Shown here: piece after piece, positions 34,903 to 43,976 of the stretch
Numbering within the stretch: the stretch's first letter is position 1
Layout: each line of letters starts with the position of its first letter
Assembly: GCF_001718835.1 (NCBI RefSeq)
Contig: NZ_CP013444.1
Span: 2,418,001-2,482,000 of the forward strand
Origin: Burkholderia cepacia
Lineage (GTDB): Bacteria; Pseudomonadota; Gammaproteobacteria; Burkholderiales; Burkholderiaceae
Direction: 5' to 3'
Length of the DNA: 64,000 bases
The notes under the pieces: generated by a model
Databases searched by the model: none
What the model was told of the DNA's origin: nothing
Seen by the model: the letters and a program-made list of their open reading frames with translations, nothing else
Program-made: the position numbers and the translations under genes

Positions 34903-36081
34903 ATGAAAGCCCACCGATTCGCGCTGGTTGCCGCCGCCGCGATTGCCGTCGCGCTGGGCGTGGCGCTGCTCGTCCCGCGCGGCGCGCAGCGCGCCGCCGT
35001 CGACCCGCCGCCGGCCCCGCCCGCCGTCGCGATCGAGGTGCCCGTGACGCGGATCGTCACGCGGACGGTGCCCGTCTATCTCGACTATGTCGGCACGACC
35101 GATGCGATTCGCGCCGTCACGCTCCAGGCGCAAGTCACCGGCTACCTGCTGAAGCAGGCCGCGCCGGACGGCGCCGACGTGGCCGCCAACACGCTGCTGT
35201 ACCGGATCAACCCGCGCACCTATCAGGCGACGCTCGACGCGGCCACCGCGCAGGCGGCCAAGGACGCGGCCGCGCTCGACTACGCGATGGCGAGCCATCA
35301 CCGCAATGCGGTCCTGAACCGGACCGGCGACGTCTCGACCGACACGCTGCAGCAATCGGCGAGCACCGAGCGCCAAGACCGCGCGGCCGTCGCGGCGGAC
35401 CGCGCGCAGATCGAGGCGGCGCGGCTCAATCTGCTGTTCACCGAAATCCGCGCGCCCTTCGCCGGCCGTCTCGGCCTGAGCCTCGTCCACGAGGGCGCGC
35501 TGATCAGCACGGCGGGCACGCAGTTGAACTCCCTCGTGCAGCTCGACCCGATCTACGCGACCTTCAATCCGCCGGACACCGACCTGCCCACGATCCAGGC
35601 GCGCCAGTCGCAGGGCGCGATACCGGCGGAGGTCGCCGTCGGCCAGGCGAGCGCGCCGCAATACCACGGCACGCTGACCCTGCTCGACAACGGCATCGTG
35701 CGCGGCACCGGCACGATCACCGCGCGCGCGACGATCGACAACCCCGGCCATACGCTGCTGCCGGGGCAGTTCATCCACGTGCGCCTGCACGTCGCCGACC
35801 AGCCCGCCACCCTGCTGGCGCCGCAGGTCGCCGTGAGCTCGAACCAGCTCGGCCAGTACGTGTACGTCGTCGGCCCAGGCAACCGGCTCGAGCAGCGCTA
35901 CGTCACGCTCGGCGCAGACTATCCGCCGCTCGTCGCGGTACGCCAGGGCGTGACCGACGGCGAAACGGTCGTCGTCGGCAATCTGCTGAAGCTCGGCCCG
36001 GGCACGCTGGTGCGGCCGATGCCGGCCGGCACACCGCCAACCAAAGCGCCCGCCGCGCCCACCGGGAGCCGCGCGCCATGA
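34903..36081 (+). CDS. RND efflux periplasmic adaptor (membrane fusion protein)
   Basis: A 392-residue adaptor with an N-terminal hydrophobic anchor or signal (residues ~5-24). Barrel and lipoyl segments include QVTGYLLKQAAPDGADVAAN, with an alpha-hairpin around ATAQAAKDAAALDYAMASHH. The beta-barrel segment begins ARLNLLFTEIRAPFAGRLG, and the C-terminal domain is rich in Pro/Ala/Thr. No lipobox Cys was seen, so it is anchored by the N-terminal helix. It starts 18 bp after the permease stop and its stop overlaps the channel gene start. Confidence 0.92.
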   Translation: MKAHRFALVAAAAIAVALGVALLVPRGAQRAAVDPPPAPPAVAIEVPVTRIVTRTVPVYLDYVGTTDAIRAVTLQAQVTGYLLKQAAPDGADVAANTLLYRINPRTYQATLDAATAQAAKDAAALDYAMASHHRNAVLNRTGDVSTDTLQQSASTERQDRAAVAADRAQIEAARLNLLFTEIRAPFAGRLGLSLVHEGALISTAGTQLNSLVQLDPIYATFNPPDTDLPTIQARQSQGAIPAEVAVGQASAPQYHGTLTLLDNGIVRGTGTITARATIDNPGHTLLPGQFIHVRLHVADQPATLLAPQVAVSSNQLGQYVYVVGPGNRLEQRYVTLGADYPPLVAVRQGVTDGETVVVGNLLKLGPGTLVRPMPAGTPPTKAPAAPTGSRAP

Positions 36082-37655
36082 CCGCCCGTCGCGCCCGCCC
36101 GCGTGTAGCCGGCTTCGAACCCGGCTTCGAACCTGGCGTTGCCGTCCCCGGTCGCGGCCTCGCCTGCGTCGTGCTCGCGGCGGCATGGCTCGCCGGCTGC
36201 GCGGTCGGGCCCGACTTCGTGCGGCCGGCGCCGCCTCAGGCCGGCGGCTATGCGCGCGAGCCGCTGCCGGCGCAGACCGTCGCGTCCGATATCCACGGCG
36301 GCGAAGCGCAACACTTCGTGCAGGGGCTCGATCTTCCCGGCGACTGGTGGACGCTGTTCCGCTCACCCGCGCTCAACGCGATCATCGAGCGCGCGCTGGC
36401 GGCCAACCCGAGCCTGCAAGCCGCGCAGGCGGCGCTGCGCGAGGCGAACGAAACGCGCGTCGCGGGCGAAGGCGCCCTCTTTCCGACGATCAGCGCCGGC
36501 GCGTCGGTCACGCGCGAAAAAAAGGCGCCCGCGTCGCTCGGCAGCGGCAGCGGCAGCGGCAGCGGCAGCGGCAGCGGCAGCACGATCCCGCCCTTCACGC
36601 TCAAGAGCGCGTCGGTGAACGTCACCTATCTGCTCGACGTGTGGGGCGGCACGCGCAGGCAGGTCGAAGCGCTGACCGCGCAGGCCGAATTCCAGCGGTT
36701 CGAACTCGAGGCCAGCTACCTGACGCTGATCTCGAACGTCGTGCTAGCCGCGTTGCAGGACGCGTCGCTGCGCGCGCAGGTCGCCGCGACGCAGGAGATC
36801 GTCGACATCGAGACGCAGCAGCTCGCCGGGCTGAAGCGCGAATTCGCGATCGGCGCCGCGGCCAATACCGCGGTGCTCGCGCAGGCCGCCGCGCTGGCCC
36901 AGGCGCGCGCCGCGCTGCCGCCGCTGCAGAAACAGCTCGCGCAGACGCGCAACCAGCTCGCCGCCTATCTCGGCCGCTTCCCGAACGACGCGCCGACGGA
37001 AACGTTCGAGCTCGAATCGCTGCAGTTGCCCGTTACGCTGCCCGTCAGTCTGCCGTCGCAGCTCGTCGCGCAGCGTCCCGACATTCGCGCGTCGGAAGCG
37101 CTGCTGCATGCCGCGAGCGCCGAAATCGGCGTCGCCACCGCCAACCTGCTGCCGCAGCTGACGCTCAGCGCCGCCTACGGCAACGAGACCGCGCAAACGC
37201 TGTTCGGACCGGGAACGGCCGTCTGGAACATCGGCGCCGGATTGCTGCAGCCGCTCTTCGAAGGCGGCACGCTGCTGCATCGCCGGCGCGCGGCGATCGC
37301 CGCTTACGATGCGGCGGCGGCGCAGTATCGCGTCACGGTCGTCACCGCGTTCCAGAACGTCGCGGATGCGCTGCGGGCGCTGCAATCGGACGCGAACGCC
37401 GTCAACGCGCAGGCGGCCGCCGAACGCGCCGCCGCGGACAGCCTCGCCGCGTCGCAACGCCAGTTCCGCATCGGCGAGATCAGCCATCTTGCGCTGCTCG
37501 ATGCGCAACGGACCTACCAGCAGGCCCGCATCGGCGAAATCCAGGCGCGGGTCGCGCGCTACTCGGACGTCGTCGCGCTGTTTCAGGCGCTCGGCGGCGG
37601 ATGGTGGAACCGCACCGACGTGCGGGAAGACGGCGGCAACGCCGTCGCCCGATAG
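36078..37655 (+). CDS. Outer-membrane efflux channel lipoprotein (NodT/OprM family)
   Basis: A 525-residue channel with a lipobox (LAAAWLAGC, Cys near residue 41), the NodT-family start CAVGPDFVRPAP, and two long repeated helical domains. It includes an unusual Gly-Ser run of seven units, encoded by seven GGCAGC repeats, near a surface-exposed or periplasmic turn. It overlaps the adaptor stop by 4 bp. The first ~40 residues are longer than usual for a lipoprotein signal, so a later start may be used. Confidence 0.9.
   Translation: MTARRARPRVAGFEPGFEPGVAVPGRGLACVVLAAAWLAGCAVGPDFVRPAPPQAGGYAREPLPAQTVASDIHGGEAQHFVQGLDLPGDWWTLFRSPALNAIIERALAANPSLQAAQAALREANETRVAGEGALFPTISAGASVTREKKAPASLGSGSGSGSGSGSGSTIPPFTLKSASVNVTYLLDVWGGTRRQVEALTAQAEFQRFELEASYLTLISNVVLAALQDASLRAQVAATQEIVDIETQQLAGLKREFAIGAAANTAVLAQAAALAQARAALPPLQKQLAQTRNQLAAYLGRFPNDAPTETFELESLQLPVTLPVSLPSQLVAQRPDIRASEALLHAASAEIGVATANLLPQLTLSAAYGNETAQTLFGPGTAVWNIGAGLLQPLFEGGTLLHRRRAAIAAYDAAAAQYRVTVVTAFQNVADALRALQSDANAVNAQAAAERAAADSLAASQRQFRIGEISHLALLDAQRTYQQARIGEIQARVARYSDVVALFQALGGGWWNRTDVREDGGNAVAR
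36540..36581 (+). repeat. Hexanucleotide microsatellite, (GGCAGC)7, in the channel gene
   Basis: Seven exact copies of GGCAGC encode GS repeats. Changes of whole units keep the frame, so slippage would vary linker length only. The tract lies between helical segments in the N-terminal half of the channel. Confidence 0.9.
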
Positions 37656-37873
37656 CGAATCCGATGCCGACCGGCTCCGCTTTGCGCCACGCGGCCTACA
37701 CTTAAGTTGAACCGCGCAGGCTGGCACGAGGCTGCGCCACGAAAGGGGTCGAACTTATTTTCCGAGCCAGCAGCCATCGATAGCGAGCACCGCACGGTCG
37801 CGTTCGGCGGCGACCGAAGAATTCGTATCGTCTCCGGAACCGTTTCGAGGGCAAACCACCACGGAGGCGGTTT

Positions 37874-38452
37874 ATGAACAGTAAGCTTTCCAACCCGGCA
37901 CCGCTCGGACTGGCCGGGTTCGCACTCACGACCTGGATGCTCAGCATGGTGAACGCCGGCTGGTATAGCGCGGACGCGCTGGGCCTCGTGCTGGCGGTCG
38001 CGTTCGCGTTCGGCGGCACCGCGCAAATGATCGCGGGCGTGATGGAGTTTCCGCGCGGCAACACGCTGGGCACGGTGGCGTTCCTCAGCTATGGCGCCTT
38101 CTGGTGGTCCTTCGCGCTGTTCGTCGCATTCCTGGGCACGAAGGTGCCGGAATCGTTCGTCGGCTGGTACCTGATGGCGTGGGGCGTCTTCACGTTCTAC
38201 ATGTGGATCGGCTCGCTGCACACGAGCACGTCCGTGCAACTGGTGTTCCTGTCTTTGTGGATCACGTTCCTGATGCTGGCGATCGGCGCGTGGACCGGGT
38301 CGAGCCTGGCCACGCAGATCGGCGGCTACACGGGCCTCGTGACCGCGCTGCTGGCGTTCTACGCGTCGGCGGCCATGATCATCAACGAAGCTTACGGCCA
38401 CACCGTGCTTCCGACGCACGACTGGTCGCAAAGCCATCCGCGAGCGGCGTGA
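37874..38452 (+). CDS. satP: Acetate/succinate transporter (GPR1/FUN34/YaaH family)
   Basis: A 192-residue membrane protein with about six helices. The signature NPAPLGLAGFALTTW opens the protein, as in SatP and fungal acetate permeases. FAFGGTAQMIAGVMEF and TYSG-like SYGAFWWSFAL are further family segments. It transports acetate or related monocarboxylates. It precedes acetyl-CoA synthetase in the same direction by 207 bp, so the two likely serve acetate use. Confidence 0.92.
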   Translation: MNSKLSNPAPLGLAGFALTTWMLSMVNAGWYSADALGLVLAVAFAFGGTAQMIAGVMEFPRGNTLGTVAFLSYGAFWWSFALFVAFLGTKVPESFVGWYLMAWGVFTFYMWIGSLHTSTSVQLVFLSLWITFLMLAIGAWTGSSLATQIGGYTGLVTALLAFYASAAMIINEAYGHTVLPTHDWSQSHPRAA

Positions 38453-38659
38453 CCCACCGGCGGGCCGGCGGGCGCGCATCGGACGCGCCGGCCGGCGCCG
38501 CCGGCCATCGCATCGGTCCCCGAACCGGAATTCGTCCTATCGCATACGCACACCATCGCACCTGGTGCCTCGACCCGTGAAAGACGGACCCATGACGCGC
38601 CGCCGTCGGCAGCACGTTCGCTTCGTGCTCCGGGCACCTGGGAGCAAGGAGGATCTGTC

Positions 38660-40720
38660 ATGTCACGAGACAAGCCGTCGCACCGCGCTGCCGCCGAATC
38701 GCACGCGGCCGACGTTTCCGAGGCGCAAATCGCCGTCCACTGGCCCGAGGAGGATTACTTCCTGCCGCCCGCCTCGTTCATCGGCCAAGCCAACCTGACC
38801 GACCCGGGCGTGTTCGAGCGCTTCTCCCTCGACAGGTTTCCCGAGTGCTTCAAGGAGTTCGCGGACCTGCTCGACTGGTACAAGTATTGGGAGACGACCT
38901 TCGACGCAAGCCATCCGCCGTTCTGGCGCTGGTTCGTCGGCGGCAGGCTCAACGCGTGCCACAACTGCGTGGATCGCCACCTGCCGAAGTACCGCAACAA
39001 GACCGCGATCCATTTCGTGCCCGAACTCGAATCCGAGGCGGTCCAGCACGTCACGTACCAGGAGCTGTATGTCCGCGTCAACGAATTCGCCGCCCTGTTG
39101 CGCGACGTCTTCGGCCTGAAGGCCGGCGATCGCGTGACCCTGCACATGCCGATGGTGGCCGAACTGCCGATCACGATGCTCGCCTGCGCGCGGCTCGGGG
39201 TGATTCACTCGCAGGTGTTCAGCGGCTTCAGCGGCGCGGCGTGCGCCGACCGCATCCTCGATTCGGAAAGCCGCCTGCTGATCACGATGGATGCCTATTA
39301 CCGCGCCGGCAAGCTGCTCGACCACAAGGAAAAGGCGGACATCGCGTTCGCCGAAGCGGCCGGCAAAGGCCACCAGGCCGAGAAGGTGCTGGTCTGGCAG
39401 CGCTATCCGGGCAAGTACTCGAGCCCGACGCCGCTCGTCGAAGGCCGCGACGTGATCGTCAACGACGCGCTCAAGCCGTTCCGCGGCAGGTTGATCGACC
39501 CAGTCGAGATGCCGGCGGAAGCGCCGCTGTTCCTCATGTACTCGAGCGGCACCACCGGACGCCCGAAGGGCTGCCAGCACTCCACCGGCGGCTTCCTGTC
39601 GTATGTGGCGTGGACCTCCAAATACATCCAGGACATCCATCCCGAGGACGTGTACTGGTGCATGGCCGACATCGGCTGGATCACCGGCCATTCGTACATC
39701 GTCTATGGCCCGCTCGCGCTCGCGACCTCGACGGTCATCTACGAAGGCGTGCCGGTCTACCCCGATCCCGGCCGGCCGTGGCGCATTGCCGAGCAGCTCG
39801 GCGTCAACATCTTCCATACGTCGCCGACGGCGATCCGCGCGCTGCGGCGCGCCGGGCCGGACGAGCCCGCGAAGTACCACTATCGCTTCAAGCACATGAC
39901 GACCGTCGGCGAGCCGATCGAGCCCGAAGTGTGGAAGTGGTATCACCGGACGGTCGGCAAGGGCGAGGCCGTGATCGTCGATACGTGGTGGCAGACGGAA
40001 ACGGGCGGCTTCCTGTGCAGCACCGTGCCCGCGCTGCACAAGATGAAGCCGGGCAGCGCCGGCCCGGGGATTCCGGGCATTCATCCGGTGATCTATGACG
40101 ACGACGGCAACGAGCTGCCGCAGGGGTCCGGCAAGGCCGGCAACATCTGCATCCGCAACCCGTGGCCGGGCGCGTTCCAGACCATCTGGAAAGCCCCGGA
40201 GCGCTTCGTACAGACGTACTACAGCCGCTACTGCCGGGACCCGAAGAGCAAGGACTGGCGCGACTGGCCGTACATGGCGGGCGACGGCGCCGTCGATGCC
40301 GCGGACGGCTATTTCCGGATCCTCGGCCGCATCGACGACGTGATCAACGTCGCGGGCCACCGGCTCGGCACCAAGGAGATCGAGTCGGCGGCGCTGCTGG
40401 TGCCCGACGTCGTCGAGGCGGCGGTCGTGCCGGTCGCCGACGAGATCAAGGGCAAGGTGCCCGAACTCTATGTGTCGCTGAAGCCCGGCGTGGAAGCGTC
40501 GGAGCAGCTCGCCAGGCAGGTGTCGGAATCGGTGGTCGGGCGGATCGGCTCGATCGCGAAGCCGCACCGGGTGCTGATCGTTCCGGACATGCCGAAAACC
40601 CGATCGGGCAAGATCATGCGACGCGTGCTCGCGGCGCTATCGAACCATCAGGACCCCGGCGACGTATCGACGCTCGCCAACCCGGAAATCGTCGACAGCC
40701 TGAGGACACTCGTGAAGTAG
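38660..40720 (+). CDS. acs: Acetyl-CoA synthetase (AMP-forming)
   Basis: A 686-residue adenylate-forming enzyme that converts acetate, ATP and CoA to acetyl-CoA. Motifs are YSSGTTGRPKGC (P-loop), DTWWQTETGG (acyl-binding region) and PKTRSGKIMRR with the catalytic, acetylation-prone Lys. The N-terminal region is that of ACS rather than of medium-chain ligases. The ATG at 38660 follows AAGGAGG. Together with satP it forms an acetate-assimilation unit. A second ACS may exist elsewhere in the genome. Confidence 0.92.
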   Translation: MSRDKPSHRAAAESHAADVSEAQIAVHWPEEDYFLPPASFIGQANLTDPGVFERFSLDRFPECFKEFADLLDWYKYWETTFDASHPPFWRWFVGGRLNACHNCVDRHLPKYRNKTAIHFVPELESEAVQHVTYQELYVRVNEFAALLRDVFGLKAGDRVTLHMPMVAELPITMLACARLGVIHSQVFSGFSGAACADRILDSESRLLITMDAYYRAGKLLDHKEKADIAFAEAAGKGHQAEKVLVWQRYPGKYSSPTPLVEGRDVIVNDALKPFRGRLIDPVEMPAEAPLFLMYSSGTTGRPKGCQHSTGGFLSYVAWTSKYIQDIHPEDVYWCMADIGWITGHSYIVYGPLALATSTVIYEGVPVYPDPGRPWRIAEQLGVNIFHTSPTAIRALRRAGPDEPAKYHYRFKHMTTVGEPIEPEVWKWYHRTVGKGEAVIVDTWWQTETGGFLCSTVPALHKMKPGSAGPGIPGIHPVIYDDDGNELPQGSGKAGNICIRNPWPGAFQTIWKAPERFVQTYYSRYCRDPKSKDWRDWPYMAGDGAVDAADGYFRILGRIDDVINVAGHRLGTKEIESAALLVPDVVEAAVVPVADEIKGKVPELYVSLKPGVEASEQLARQVSESVVGRIGSIAKPHRVLIVPDMPKTRSGKIMRRVLAALSNHQDPGDVSTLANPEIVDSLRTLVK

Positions 40721-40780
40721 AAGTCATCGAGAAGGTTTTGATCGATCGGCATCTCGTCGTGCGGGCACGGCGGGATGCCG

Positions 40781-41302
40781 TCATGCCATCTCCGGCCTCG
40801 GCTCGACGGCGTGCTGCGCGCGCCGCAGGTGATGCGCGGCCAGCTTGCGCCGCACCGCCTGCTCGAATTGCTGCGTCGCTGTAGCGGGCTCGCGTCGCGC
40901 GAAGCCGAGGACGTTGCGCACGATCTGGATCGGCGTCAACACGACGCCCCACGGCAGCCCCCACCATCCGCAGACGGCGGACGTGAGAATCGCCATCGCC
41001 TGCTTCTTGCGGCCGCAGCGCCGGCAGCAGACATGACGGCGCGTCGCCCATTGCGTGACGAACACCAGCGACACCACGCGATGGTCGGCATGGACGTCGA
41101 CGGGGCCGTCCTCGCGCTTGCAGATCGGGCATGGGCCGTGCCGGCAGTCGTCGACGTATTGATGCACCGTGACCGCGGGCAGGCGCTCGGCGACGACGAG
41201 CACCGAGTGCGCCTGCGCGCATTGCGCGCCGCAATAGCGGTGACGGTCGATCGTCTGGCCGCCGATGAAGAATGTCTTGCCGCAGTTGCTGCACTCTGCC
41301 AC
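40781..41302 (-). CDS. Zinc-ribbon hypothetical protein
   Basis: A 173-residue protein with several zinc-binding cysteine pairs: CSNCGKTFF, YCGAQC, CPICKRED and CCRRCGRKKQ. It also has a weakly hydrophobic helix, ILTSAVCGWWGLPWGVVLTP, which could associate with a membrane. The C-terminal 45 residues are basic. No known family was recognised. It is convergent with acs and divergent from the MerR-type fusion gene. Confidence 0.65.
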   Translation of the reverse strand: MAECSNCGKTFFIGGQTIDRHRYCGAQCAQAHSVLVVAERLPAVTVHQYVDDCRHGPCPICKREDGPVDVHADHRVVSLVFVTQWATRRHVCCRRCGRKKQAMAILTSAVCGWWGLPWGVVLTPIQIVRNVLGFARREPATATQQFEQAVRRKLAAHHLRRAQHAVEPRPEMA

Positions 41303-41462
41303 GTTACCCCCGGATGCGTTTTTTATGTCGTGCGCGATTAACCTCGATCGACACGTGATTTATCGGCATGCGGCGGGGAGTCTTGAACGACATTTTGATG
41401 ACAGGCTTCTTTGGATCGTGCAGATACTTGCCCGCTTCCCGAAGAAATCCATCCTTTTGCGC

Positions 41463-41493
41463 TTGAACCTGACGTTACGTCACGATTTATTGT
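41463..41493 (+). promoter_or_regulatory. MerR-type promoter with dyad
   Basis: TGACG (41470-41474) and CGTCA (41478-41482) form a perfect dyad around TTA. It lies between a -35 candidate (TTGAAC, 41463-41468) and -10 candidates near 41486-41493 with 17-19 bp spacing, the layout used by MerR-type regulators that twist the spacer DNA. It is immediately upstream of a MerR-domain gene. Confidence 0.5.
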
Positions 41494-41515
41494 GCGTTCA
41501 AGCGGAGGAATGGCG

Positions 41516-43402
41516 ATGGCGTTGAAAATTGGAGAACTCGCAAAACGGGCGGGCCTGACGGTCCGGGCGCTGCACCACTATGACGCAATCGGGTTGCTGT
41601 CCCCTTCCGCCCGCTCGGATGGCGGTTCTCGGCAATATAGCCATGACGATGTGATTCGCCTTCACCGGATTCAGGCGCTCAAGCATTTAGGCTGCTCGCT
41701 GTCGGACATCAAGACGTATCTGGACGATTCCGGAATTGAACCGGTTGAAATCATTCATCGACAAATCAGCGTGCTTGACGAACAGGCTCGGCGCGCACTG
41801 GCGCTGCGGGATGGTCTTCAGCATTTGGCGGGCAAGATCGCCAGCGGCGGTGAAACCGCAACGGCAGACTGGCTGAACCTATTGGAAATGATGACCATGT
41901 ACGAAAGACACCTCACCCGCGAAGACCTCGATCATTTGCGGGCGCAGCAACAGCAATCAGGTGCGCACCTGGACGCACGCAGAATCGAATTGATTGCCGA
42001 GACGAGAAGCGCAATTGACATGGGGCTGCTTCCGGAAAACCAGGAAGCGCAGGCACTGGCTTGGCGCTGGATTCAGCACATGAAGGATGTGACAGGGAAT
42101 AACGCTCGGCTGGCATCCGGATTGAAGAGCATGCAGGAACGGGAGCCGAGAGCCCAGGAAATTATCGGCTTCACGCCGGACATGCATCAATGGATCTCAC
42201 TATCGATCGTCAATGCCAGGGCAAGACTGTTTGCCAAGTACCTGACACCCGTTGAATTTGAAGAAGTCCGGCGACGCATGATCGCTCGTGCAGACGATTG
42301 GCCACTTTTGTTCGCGGAGGTACGCGCACAGATGGAGGCAGGTGCAGATGTAACCGATCCAGACGTTCAGGCATTGGCCCGTCGATGGCAAGCGCTTTTT
42401 CGCGACTCGTACTGCGGCGACGATGTCGCACTCGAAAGTAAAATTCATCTCGCGCTCCGAACCGAACCTGATCTGTCGGTCGGTGTGGGCCTGGATATGC
42501 CGTTGATCTTGTTTATTCAAAAGGCGATCCTGGCTTTGAACGGGTCCGGACATCGATCAATCAACGCCGGCCCCAAGCCGAGCGCGCAACGCGTCGCGAC
42601 CTTGAGGGCCGCACATCAGTTCCTTGATGACCCGTTGATTCTGGAAGACCGGCTTGCGCTGAAAATACTGGGCGGCGCGAATGAAGCCGCCGTCCGCAGC
42701 AACCCGGGCCACTACGATGATCCGTTGTCCAAGGGACTCAGGATGTCCGTCGTGGTGCGCAGCCGATATGCCGAAGACGAGTGGCGCAAGGCTGCGCGGA
42801 ATGACGTCCGCCAATATGTCATTCTGGGCGCGGGGCTGGACACTTATGCCTATCGCGAGAACCATCAAGCCCGACGCATCTTCGAGGTCGATCTTCCTGC
42901 AACCCAGCAATGGAAGCGGGAATGCCTGAGTGCCGCCGACATCGAGATTCCGGCATCCCTGACGTACGTGCCAATGGATTTTGAACACGATACCTTGGCA
43001 CGAGCGCTAGCCGAAGCCGGATTCAGGAAAGACGAGCCCGCATTTTTCTCATGGCTCGGCGTCTCGGTGTATCTCGAGGAAGAAGCAATCCTGGAGACCT
43101 TGCGGTTCATCGCATCGTGCGCGCCGGGAAGCGCCGTGGTCTTCGATTACGTTGTAACGCCGTCATTGCTCGCGCCGATGGAGCGGCTGGGCATGGAACT
43201 GGTACGCGCGAGAGTTGCAGAAAATGGAGAGCCGTGGAAAACCGATTTTGATCCGGCATCGCTGGTCGACAAGATTCGCTCGCTTGGATTCAGCGAAGCG
43301 AACAACGTCAGCCCGGAAAGCCTGAATGATATTTACATGACGGGGCGCAAGGATGGTTTTCGGATGGGGGGCTCGTCGAGACTGATGCACGCCATTGTCT
43401 GA
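41516..43402 (+). CDS. MerR-TipAS regulator fused to a SAM methyltransferase
   Basis: A 628-residue fusion. Residues 1-~110 are a MerR winged helix (LKIGELAKRAGLTVRALHHY) with a coiled dimer segment. Residues ~130-350 contain TipAS-like segments (LIAETRSAIDMGLLPENQEA and DPDVQALARRWQALF), which in TipA and AlbA-type proteins bind macrocyclic antibiotics. Residues ~375-628 resemble Ppm1/TIGR00027-type methyltransferases: VILGAGLDTYAYR is the SAM-binding motif, followed by FEVDLPATQQWKRE and FSWLGVSVYLEEEAI. ATG 41516 follows GGAGG by 7 bases. The combination of DNA binding, ligand binding and methyl transfer is unusual. Confidence 0.85.
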   Translation: MALKIGELAKRAGLTVRALHHYDAIGLLSPSARSDGGSRQYSHDDVIRLHRIQALKHLGCSLSDIKTYLDDSGIEPVEIIHRQISVLDEQARRALALRDGLQHLAGKIASGGETATADWLNLLEMMTMYERHLTREDLDHLRAQQQQSGAHLDARRIELIAETRSAIDMGLLPENQEAQALAWRWIQHMKDVTGNNARLASGLKSMQEREPRAQEIIGFTPDMHQWISLSIVNARARLFAKYLTPVEFEEVRRRMIARADDWPLLFAEVRAQMEAGADVTDPDVQALARRWQALFRDSYCGDDVALESKIHLALRTEPDLSVGVGLDMPLILFIQKAILALNGSGHRSINAGPKPSAQRVATLRAAHQFLDDPLILEDRLALKILGGANEAAVRSNPGHYDDPLSKGLRMSVVVRSRYAEDEWRKAARNDVRQYVILGAGLDTYAYRENHQARRIFEVDLPATQQWKRECLSAADIEIPASLTYVPMDFEHDTLARALAEAGFRKDEPAFFSWLGVSVYLEEEAILETLRFIASCAPGSAVVFDYVVTPSLLAPMERLGMELVRARVAENGEPWKTDFDPASLVDKIRSLGFSEANNVSPESLNDIYMTGRKDGFRMGGSSRLMHAIV

Positions 43403-43496
43403 ACAACCGCCGAAGTTGGAACAGCCGAAGTTGGCACAGTGAGTGGTACCGGTTTTCAGTTGGCGCTTTCCTTGATCGGCGATGCTATCTATCGGA

Positions 43497-43886
43497 CTAC
43501 CCGATGACAAGTGCGCTTCCTAGCCCCCTCCTCACTGGCACGCCAGATGGATCGAAACCTTCTAGGCAACGAGTGTTCACGGCCCAGCCATCGAAGGGGG
43601 CCATGCCGATTGGTGCTTCCTCGACAGTAGGAGCACTCGGCTTGCGAAACGGCAAAATCCCGCAGATGGGGCAAAAATAGTCCACAGCGGTTTGTGAACC
43701 CCACCGATAGACGGATAGATTGTCTAACGACGTTTGAAGGCGGAACGCATCAGCAGGAACGCGATAAATTAACGCGCCCCGCATTGAGCAGACGGAGCAG
43801 TCGCAGACCCGCACATGATCTATGTCAGCGTCGATCTCGAAGCGCACTGCTTTGCAGTGGCATGAGCCTTGATAGGTTCGCATCAT
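43497..43886 (-). CDS. GFA-family protein (zinc-binding)
   Basis: A 129-residue protein of the glutathione-dependent formaldehyde-activating (GFA/CENP-V) family. GSCHCKAVRFE, CDCSVCSMRG and CPICGI provide the zinc cysteines. Members bind glutathione adducts or zinc; a real role in formaldehyde detoxification is not assured. The ATG at 43884-43886 or 43881-43883 starts it. It is convergent with the MerR fusion and lies downstream of the immunity array. Confidence 0.88.
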   Translation of the reverse strand: MMRTYQGSCHCKAVRFEIDADIDHVRVCDCSVCSMRGALIYRVPADAFRLQTSLDNLSVYRWGSQTAVDYFCPICGILPFRKPSAPTVEEAPIGMAPFDGWAVNTRCLEGFDPSGVPVRRGLGSALVIG

Positions 43887-43976
43887 CAACCACTCCCAGC
43901 GACGATCCTGCATCGGTGCAACACCTGCAACCTGACTGACGCGATCGCTCTTGCAGAATCTACACGCACCATCATC

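Noticed and set aside
31774..36366. 1530-codon antisense frame over the RND pump genes
   Set aside because: It is Arg/His/Asp-rich, has no motifs, and is opposite three confident genes.
37722..37736. TGGCACG-type element before satP, considered as a sigma54 promoter
   Set aside because: The spacing between the GG and GC elements is one base too short, so it does not meet the -24/-12 rule.
38453..38659. GC-rich hairpins between satP and acs considered as a terminator
   Set aside because: No T-run follows and the stems are imperfect, so they may reflect base composition only.
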